Shown: positions 59,546 to 64,000 of the stretch, piece after piece
How positions within the stretch are numbered: position 1 is the stretch's first letter
Layout of the letters: each line of letters opens with the position of its first letter
NCBI GenBank assembly: GCA_965119685.1
Contig: OZ221971.1
Location: 1,612,001-1,676,000, forward strand
Source of the DNA: Merdibacter sp965119685
GTDB taxonomy: Bacteria > Bacillota_I > Bacilli_A > Erysipelotrichales > Erysipelotrichaceae
DNA: 64,000 bases
Reading direction: 5' to 3'
Position numbers and translations under genes: made by a program
Notes under the pieces: model-generated
Told to the model about the DNA's origin: nothing
Seen by the model: the letters and a program-made list of their open reading frames with translations, nothing else
The model's database searches: none

Positions 59546-60417
59546 AGACGATTATGACAGCGCTTATCACACCCTTTCGCCAAGATGGCAGCATCGATCA
59601 TCCGGCGCTGAAGCGCTTGGTACAAATGCAGATCGCACAGGGAGCAGACGGACTCATCGCCTGTGGGACGACGGCGGAAACCCCCACGCTGACGATGGAG
59701 GAACAGCTGGACGTCATTGAAACGATCGTGCATGCGGCACAGGGACGCTGTCAGATCTATGCGGGTGCGGGAACAAACTGCACGGCGACGACGCTTGCCA
59801 ACATCTGCCGCTATGAGCGCTTTCCCTTGGACGGCTATCTGCTGGTGACGCCTTATTACAACCGTCCCAGCGAGGAAGGGCTCTTTCGCCACTTTCAGGC
59901 GGCAGCGTCCATCACCAAGCGCGAGATCATGCTTTATCATGTGCCAGCACGCACCGGCAGCAGGATCAGCGTCCCTTTGCTGGAGCGTCTGATGGAGCAC
60001 TGTCCAAATATCACTGCGTTGAAATATGCGGCGAATGACATCGAAGCGATGGCGGCGCTGAAACAGCGCTGTCCGCACATCCGTTTGTACAGCGGGGAAG
60101 ACGGCGGCTGCTTTGCGGCGATGGCGGCGGGCTTTGACGGTGTGGTCTCCGTCATGTCACATTTACAGCTGCCGGCGATGCGCCAAGCGATCGCAACAGG
60201 GGATGCAGCCTTGATTCACGACTTGAAGACATTTGCCGCCTATTGCTTCCAAGAAGCCTCTCCTGCGCCGATCAAATACATGCTGTCAAGAGAAGGGCTG
60301 TGTGAGAATGTGCTGCGTCTGCCTTTATGTGCGATCAGCGAACAGGGAAAACGCGTGTTGGAGGAAAAAGCGCTGCCTTTAAGCGACAGGCTTCGCAAAG
60401 CATATCCGTTATCATGA
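59542..60417 (+). CDS. dapA: 4-hydroxy-tetrahydrodipicolinate synthase
   Basis: The protein has 291 residues. It condenses pyruvate and aspartate semialdehyde. The Schiff-base Lys161 is in ITALKYAAND, with GTTAETPTL, VTPYYNRPS and LYHVPARTG typical of the family. Overlap with dpaB shows its product feeds dipicolinate synthesis during sporulation. No other lysine-pathway gene is in this window, so a wider role in lysine or DAP supply is open. Confidence 0.93.
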   Translation: MKTIMTALITPFRQDGSIDHPALKRLVQMQIAQGADGLIACGTTAETPTLTMEEQLDVIETIVHAAQGRCQIYAGAGTNCTATTLANICRYERFPLDGYLLVTPYYNRPSEEGLFRHFQAAASITKREIMLYHVPARTGSRISVPLLERLMEHCPNITALKYAANDIEAMAALKQRCPHIRLYSGEDGGCFAAMAAGFDGVVSVMSHLQLPAMRQAIATGDAALIHDLKTFAAYCFQEASPAPIKYMLSREGLCENVLRLPLCAISEQGKRVLEEKALPLSDRLRKAYPLS

Positions 60418-60432
60418 CCTTGAGGTGAGCGC

Positions 60433-60657
60433 ATGCAGGTGAAACTGTTTGATGAGGAGCACGAGCTGGACTTGGAAGAGGCGATCAACGATTTTTTGAA
60501 AAAGCATCCTGCGATCGACATCTGTTCGATTCAGTTTCAAACCTGCTGCGCCTGTCTGCAAGAGGAACAGATCTTCTGCTTTTCGGCGATGATCGCGTAT
60601 GAGAATAAACCCTCGGCACACAGCCATACTAACGGTGTGGAGGTGAAGAATCGATGA
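60433..60657 (+). CDS. cse60: Cse60-family sporulation protein
   Basis: The protein has 74 residues. MQVKLFDEEHELDLEEAINDF and EEQIFCFSAMIAY match the Cse60 family, first known as a sigma-E-dependent small protein of Bacillus. Its biochemical role is unknown. AGGTGAGC precedes the ATG. It lies 15 bases after dapA and overlaps the next small gene by four bases, so it belongs to the dipicolinate operon. Confidence 0.85.
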   Translation: MQVKLFDEEHELDLEEAINDFLKKHPAIDICSIQFQTCCACLQEEQIFCFSAMIAYENKPSAHSHTNGVEVKNR

Positions 60658-60809
60658 AAACGGAAATCATGTGTGATGTGAGCTCTTGTAAGTTTCAAAA
60701 GGATCAGCGCTGCTGCGCAAAGACGATCTCCGTCTGCTGCGACAACTGCCTGATGCCAAACTGCTCTCATGAGACTGCTTGCAGCTCCTTTGTGAACAAG
60801 GGGAAGTAA
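60654..60809 (+). CDS. DUF1540-like small cysteine-rich protein
   Basis: The protein has 51 residues with ten Cys. It contains MCDVSSCKFQKDQRCCAKTI and ends CSHETACSSFVNKGK, fitting the DUF1540 pattern of spaced Cys and the final CxSF. It probably binds a metal, though nothing is proven. It overlaps cse60 (ATGA) and is the last gene before a terminator. Its co-translation with cse60 suggests a sporulation link. Confidence 0.8.
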   Translation: MKTEIMCDVSSCKFQKDQRCCAKTISVCCDNCLMPNCSHETACSSFVNKGK

Positions 60810-60827
60810 GCGCAAACGGGTTGAAAA

Positions 60828-60856
60828 GGAAAGTGTCAAGCGCACTTTCTTTTTTG
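60828..60856 (+). terminator. Terminator of the dipicolinate operon
   Basis: GAAAGTG (60829-60835) pairs with CACTTTC (60843-60849), followed by six T. Confidence 0.88.
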
Positions 60857-60870
60857 TTGGCGATAAGAAA

Positions 60871-61074
60871 AAGGGCTGTAGCGAGAAGAAAGGAAAGATA
60901 ACTATGCAAAAAAGAACGAGTGCGGGTGCAGGCTGACGCTTGTTACACGCATTCTTCTATTCATTTGTGTCTTTTTACAGAAACAAATCCTGCGGACAGC
61001 AAAAAAGCATCGGGTCTTCTATTGATATTGAGAACTCGATGCATTTTTTAGTGCTTTTATTCGTTACAGCCCTT
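60871..61074 (+). repeat. About 200-bp structured repeat element, copy B
   Basis: It is bounded by AAGGGCTGTAGCGA and TCGTTACAGCCCTT, a 14-bp inverted repeat with one G-U pair. It aligns with 57740-57938 in the same orientation: both share AACTATGCAAAAAA-like and CTGACGCT blocks and a TTTTATTCGTTACAGCCC end. Inner stems include GTGCG/CGCAT and GCATCG/CGATGC. Confidence 0.7.
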
Positions 61075-61084
61075 CGCAGCCGTC

Positions 61085-61684
61085 TCATCTAACGTTTTTG
61101 TCCTGTGCCTCCAAGAAATAAGTCGCCTCCATGTCCGCCGTGCTCAGGGCAAAGGCGAGCGGGAAGTGCTCAAAGGTATAGCCGACGCTGCGGGGATTGT
61201 CATACTCGCTGGAAAAGCCCATGTGATAGCGGATCGCAAAGCTCTCATCACGGGTGAGCCGCATAAAGCCGGTGATCATATAGACGCTTTTTTCACCGTG
61301 GCCATAGGGAAGATCATCGCGAAATTCAAAAGTATCGACGCTTTGCCACTGCCCGTCGATCTTCACATTGCGCTTAGAGGGGTGATAGACGTTGACCTTG
61401 CAGATGTCATGCAGCAGGCCGACGATAGCGATGCTCTCCTCGCTGACCTCGCGCAAGCCGTAAATCTGCTGCACGCGCGGACGGCTGAGATAGTCCTTGA
61501 GGCAATCATAGACGTTGAGGCTGTGATCGAGCAAACCGCCTTTATAGGCGCTGTGAAAGCGGGTGCTGGCAGGAGCCTGAAAAAAATCGCTTCCGCGTCC
61601 TGTGAGAAATTCCAGCAGCTTATCGCTGCCCTCGCGATGGATATGCGTTTGATATAATTCGATAAACCGTTCCTTGTTTGTCAT
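61085..61684 (-). CDS. HD-domain phosphohydrolase-like protein
   Basis: The protein has 199 residues. HD-superfamily metal ligands are visible: GGLLDHSLNVYD (His), VGLLHDICKVN (HD), PYGHGEKS (His) and STADMEAT (Asp). Similar proteins are annotated as HD-domain or phage-like hydrolases of unknown substrate, acting on nucleotides or nucleic acids. The RBS is weak. It runs leftward from a gap that also holds a rightward 6S-like RNA. Confidence 0.8.
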   Translation of the reverse strand: MTNKERFIELYQTHIHREGSDKLLEFLTGRGSDFFQAPASTRFHSAYKGGLLDHSLNVYDCLKDYLSRPRVQQIYGLREVSEESIAIVGLLHDICKVNVYHPSKRNVKIDGQWQSVDTFEFRDDLPYGHGEKSVYMITGFMRLTRDESFAIRYHMGFSSEYDNPRSVGYTFEHFPLAFALSTADMEATYFLEAQDKNVR

Positions 61685-61786
61685 AGTTCCACATCACTTT
61701 CTTACCGATATTTTAACCGATTTTGCCTAAAATTGCTATTTCCGCATGAAAATTAGCGTGTCAAGAGTATATTTTTAAAAAATATT

Positions 61787-61795
61787 TGCTATACT
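61787..61795 (+). promoter_or_regulatory. Extended -10 promoter of the 6S-like RNA
   Basis: TGCTATACT is an extended -10. It predicts a start at about 61801-61802, exactly at the base of the RNA closing stem. Confidence 0.65.
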
Positions 61796-61800
61796 AGAAT

Positions 61801-61953
61801 TGCCTTGAGAAGTTCATATTTTTCCGACAACTTGAGATAAGGGAGACCGGATGTTGTAATTTGGTGTGAAGGCCCGCTGCGCGTGGGAATCCTAAAAATT
61901 TACACAGGTTGCCCACCTGTATATACAGGGAAAAGATCTCGCTTCTCAGGGCA
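61801..61953 (+). ncRNA. ssrS: Rod-shaped non-coding RNA, candidate 6S RNA
   Basis: About 153 bases with no open frame. The ends close perfectly: TGCCTTGAGAAG pairs with CTTCTCAGGGCA (one G-U). Inward, GAGAT pairs with ATCTC, then large internal loops, then GTGTGAA with TTTACAC, and an apical stem CCCGC/GTGGG. A rod of this size with an open middle, its own promoter and a terminator fits 6S RNA, which binds the SigA holoenzyme. No diagnostic sequence motif was recognised, so SRP or another RNA is not fully excluded. Confidence 0.5.
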
Positions 61954-61959
61954 CTGATA

Positions 61960-62000
61960 AAAAAAGACGATGATCCTTGCGGGGTTCATCGTTTTTCTGT
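61960..62000. terminator. Bidirectional terminator between the 6S-like RNA and ttcA
   Basis: ACGATGA (61967-61973) pairs with TCATCGT (61986-61992). T runs flank it on both strands, ending the rightward RNA and the leftward ttcA transcript. Confidence 0.85.
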
Positions 62001-62056
62001 TTGGGGAGATGTGACAGGCCAGGCTGTGATCATCCGTTAAGCGAAGCAGTTTTGTA

Positions 62057-62809
62057 TCAGCACGCTTCCTCTGTTTCTTCCTCTGCTTTTTCCCATAGGG
62101 CGATCTGCTTTTGGTTATGCAGCATGTAGATGAAATTGCTCTTTGCCATCGGATAGTCGAGATATAGCTGCTGCAAGAGCTCCTTGATGTCCTGACGCTG
62201 GGTAAAGCCATCGTTGGGACAGGTGCTCTTGACAAAGGGAATTTCGTTTCGCTGCTGGGCTTGGGCGATGTCGCTTTCATAGCAGTAGATGAGCGGGCGG
62301 ATGAAAGTCGTGTCCGTACGGCTCATGTACATCTTCGGCAAAAAGGTGGCAATCTTGCCGCCGTGGATCATGTTGAGAAACAGCGTTTCCACCGCATCAT
62401 TGCTGTGATGGCCGAAAGCGACCTTGGTACAGCCCAGCTCCTTTGCCGCCGTGATAACCGTCGCCTTTTTAAACTTGGAACAAAGCGAGCACTGCAAAGC
62501 GCCGTCTTTGGTACGGTTGCGCTTGAGGATCTCATAAATCTGGGAGGGATAGTGGCGCAGCTCGATGCCCCAGTGCGCACAGAAGCGATTGGCCTCGCTG
62601 AAATCCATGTCGGGAAAGCCCATCTCGATGTGGATGCCGATCACCCGAAAATGCTTATCCTTGAAGCGGGCATACATGTGCAGGGCGCATAAGAGCACCA
62701 TGGAATCTTTGCCGCCGGAGACGCCGACACCGATCACATCGCCCTCTTCAATCAGACGGTAATCCCGATCTGCCCGGCGGATTTTACGCAGTACGCTCTG
62801 TAAGTTCAT
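62057..62809 (-). CDS. TtcA-like tRNA 2-thiolation enzyme (PP-loop family)
   Basis: The protein has 250 residues. The PP-loop ATP-binding motif is VSGGKDSM. The central CSLC pair and the GHHSNDAVETLFLNM segment are typical of the TtcA group, which thiolates cytidine 32 of tRNA with an Fe-S cluster. A third Cys is in KSTCPNDG. Substrate equivalence with TtcA is by family only. GGAGGG lies upstream of the start at 62809. It has its own promoter and a terminator. Confidence 0.85.
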   Translation of the reverse strand: MNLQSVLRKIRRADRDYRLIEEGDVIGVGVSGGKDSMVLLCALHMYARFKDKHFRVIGIHIEMGFPDMDFSEANRFCAHWGIELRHYPSQIYEILKRNRTKDGALQCSLCSKFKKATVITAAKELGCTKVAFGHHSNDAVETLFLNMIHGGKIATFLPKMYMSRTDTTFIRPLIYCYESDIAQAQQRNEIPFVKSTCPNDGFTQRQDIKELLQQLYLDYPMAKSNFIYMLHNQKQIALWEKAEEETEEAC

Positions 62810-62836
62810 AGGGAGCCCTCCTTTTCACAGCTTTCT

Positions 62837-62865
62837 ATTATAATAGCAGCGCTCAAAAAATACAA
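62837..62865 (-). promoter_or_regulatory. Promoter of the ttcA-like gene
   Basis: On the minus strand TTGTAT (62865-62860), a 17-base spacer and TATAAT (62842-62837). Confidence 0.7.
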
Positions 62866-62931
62866 TCAATGTTGTAAAATGATGTGAATGTGCTAGGCGT
62901 ACGCTAACAAAAGGGATTTTATGGTATAATA

Positions 62932-62940
62932 GGCGCGGTG
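62932..62940 (+). promoter_or_regulatory. Extended -10 promoter of truB-ribF
   Basis: TGGTATAAT lies nine bases before the truB start codon. With a start near 62947 the mRNA would be almost leaderless, or the GGTGATAG RBS would be at its extreme 5' end. Confidence 0.6.
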
Positions 62941-62948
62941 ATAGAAAC

Positions 62949-63782
62949 ATGGACGGAATATTATTGATCAACAAGGAAGCGGGCATGACCTCTCATGACG
63001 TCGTCGCCCGGCTGCGCCGCATTCTGCATGAGAAGAAGATCGGCCACAGCGGAACGCTGGACCCGCAGGCACAGGGGGTCTTGTTAGTGCTCATCGGCAA
63101 GGCATGTAAAATCCTTCCTTTTCTTCAAGATACGGATAAAGAATACATTGCAGCTTTGCAGCTGGGAAAGCGTACGGTCAGTGACGATATCTGGGGCGAG
63201 GTGATCGAAGAACGCGCGATTACGCCGATAGATGATTTTGCCAAGCTGTGTGAAAGCTTTGTCGGGGAACAGACACAAATGCCGCCGTTGGTTTCCAGCG
63301 TGAAGGTCAACGGGCGTAAGCTGTATGAGTATGCGCGCCGCCAGCAGGCGGTCGAGGTGCCCGCACGGCAGGTGCAGATTTATGAAATCGAGGTGCTCGA
63401 TGCAGCGAAGCTGCGTTTTCGCGTCGCTTGCAGCAGCGGTACCTATGTGCGTTCGCTGTGCCGCGACATGGCGGAAAAAAGCGGAAATCTAGGCTGTATG
63501 TCATCCTTGATCCGCACGCGGGTCGGCCGTTTTGACCTCTCGCAGTGCGTTACGTTAGCACAGGTGGAGGCAGGGGCGTATACCTTACATAAAGCAGATG
63601 AGCTGCTCACACACATCCCGGTTGTTGACTATGCGCCCGTCATTGACATCTACAATGGCAAGAGTGTGCATATCGCCAATGAACATTCCCCGCTCGTCCG
63701 CATACAGGACCGGGGAGAGACGATCGCCGTTTACCGACACAGTCACAACGACGTCTATCGCTGTGTGCGCGGGCTTTGGTAG
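62949..63782 (+). CDS. truB: tRNA pseudouridine-55 synthase TruB
   Basis: The protein has 277 residues. It makes pseudouridine 55 in the T loop of tRNAs. The catalytic Asp is in HSGTLDPQAQGVL; KEYIAALQLG, SSVKVNGRKLYEYAR and the CSSGTYVRSLCRDM motif are all present. A short C-terminal PUA-like region follows. The RBS is GGTGATAG. It starts a transcript separate from rbfA and precedes ribF by nine bases. Confidence 0.95.
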   Translation: MDGILLINKEAGMTSHDVVARLRRILHEKKIGHSGTLDPQAQGVLLVLIGKACKILPFLQDTDKEYIAALQLGKRTVSDDIWGEVIEERAITPIDDFAKLCESFVGEQTQMPPLVSSVKVNGRKLYEYARRQQAVEVPARQVQIYEIEVLDAAKLRFRVACSSGTYVRSLCRDMAEKSGNLGCMSSLIRTRVGRFDLSQCVTLAQVEAGAYTLHKADELLTHIPVVDYAPVIDIYNGKSVHIANEHSPLVRIQDRGETIAVYRHSHNDVYRCVRGLW

Positions 63783-63791
63783 GTGAGTGTT

Positions 63792-64000
63792 ATGGAAATC
63801 ATTCAGGTTGCTTTAAACGATCCGCCGCGCTCTTTGTGTCCGCTCACCGCCTGCATCGGCTATTTTGACGGCTTGCATCTGGGACATCAGGAGTTAGTGA
63901 AAGCCGTGGTGGCAGACAGCAAGAAACAGGGAAGCATCCCCGCGCTGATCACCTTTGATCCCGATCCTTGGGTTACCTTGCGCGGTATGGACGAAGTGCC
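63792..64000 (+). CDS. ribF: Bifunctional riboflavin kinase/FAD synthetase (N-terminal part, truncated by window end)
   Basis: The first 69 residues are visible. CIGYFDGLHLGHQELV is the nucleotidyltransferase HxGH motif of the FAD synthetase domain, followed by ITFDPDPWVTL. The C-terminal kinase domain lies outside the window. The RBS is AGGTGAGTG. It is co-transcribed with truB, the usual arrangement. Confidence 0.93.
   Translation, partial: MEIIQVALNDPPRSLCPLTACIGYFDGLHLGHQELVKAVVADSKKQGSIPALITFDPDPWVTLRGMDEV

Noticed and set aside
61801..61953. SRP RNA or tmRNA
   Set aside because: The conserved SRP helix 8 sequence and the tRNA-like ends of tmRNA are absent.

Overview
The window is about 64 kb of a low-to-mid GC Gram-positive chromosome. 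The best fit is a spore-forming member of the Erysipelotrichia (Bacillota). This is inferred from gene content and order, because no 16S rRNA gene is present. Supporting evidence is a Bacillus-like order of housekeeping clusters, several sporulation genes (dacB-spmA-spmB, yqfC-yqfD, dipicolinate synthase, cse60), a comG pseudopilus operon, T-box leaders before leuS and tyrS, single-chain GlyRS, and RBSs of the AGGAGG type. Most of the sequence is core genome. The accessory content is two IS30-type insertion sequences and a duplicated element of about 200 bp.

Layout, 1-26.5 kb: the 3' end of a surface protein; tmcAL-ydcF facing left and a lipase-like hydrolase facing right; yceD-rpmF; the rimP-nusA-rnpM(ylxR)-ylxQ-infB-rbfA operon with a hairpin leader; a GNAT acetyltransferase and a thiolase on the minus strand; lepA; dacB-spmA-spmB-rluB; rsmE-unknown-mtaB-murE; IS30 copy 1; rpsU; yqfC-yqfD-phoH.

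Layout, 26.5-45.9 kb: a tRNA-Glu(CUC), a SIS-domain protein with a PPP-type phosphatase, and a PgdA-like deacetylase sit between phoH and its usual partners. Then come ybeY-dgkA-cdd-era-recO, IS30 copy 2, and glyS-dnaG-rpoD-trmK. These are followed by ispH (minus), a DEAD-box helicase, nfo, a lipoprotein cyclophilin and ispG (minus).

Layout, 46-64 kb: a class B PBP, rpmG, an MBL-fold hydrolase, the comG-type operon, T-box-leuS, T-box-tyrS, the dipicolinate operon (dpaA-dpaB-dapA-cse60-DUF1540) bracketed by two copies of the ~200-bp repeat, an HD-domain protein, a 6S-like RNA, a TtcA-type enzyme, and truB-ribF (truncated by the window end).

No CRISPR, prophage, toxin-antitoxin or anti-phage system was seen. 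The observations most worth a second look are: the 13-bp target duplications of both IS30 copies; the ~200-bp structured repeat flanking the dipicolinate operon; the rod-like 6S-like RNA; the long out-of-frame overlap between two pseudopilin genes; the hybrid DDPR motif in MurE; and a 25-bp direct repeat upstream of the PBP gene.
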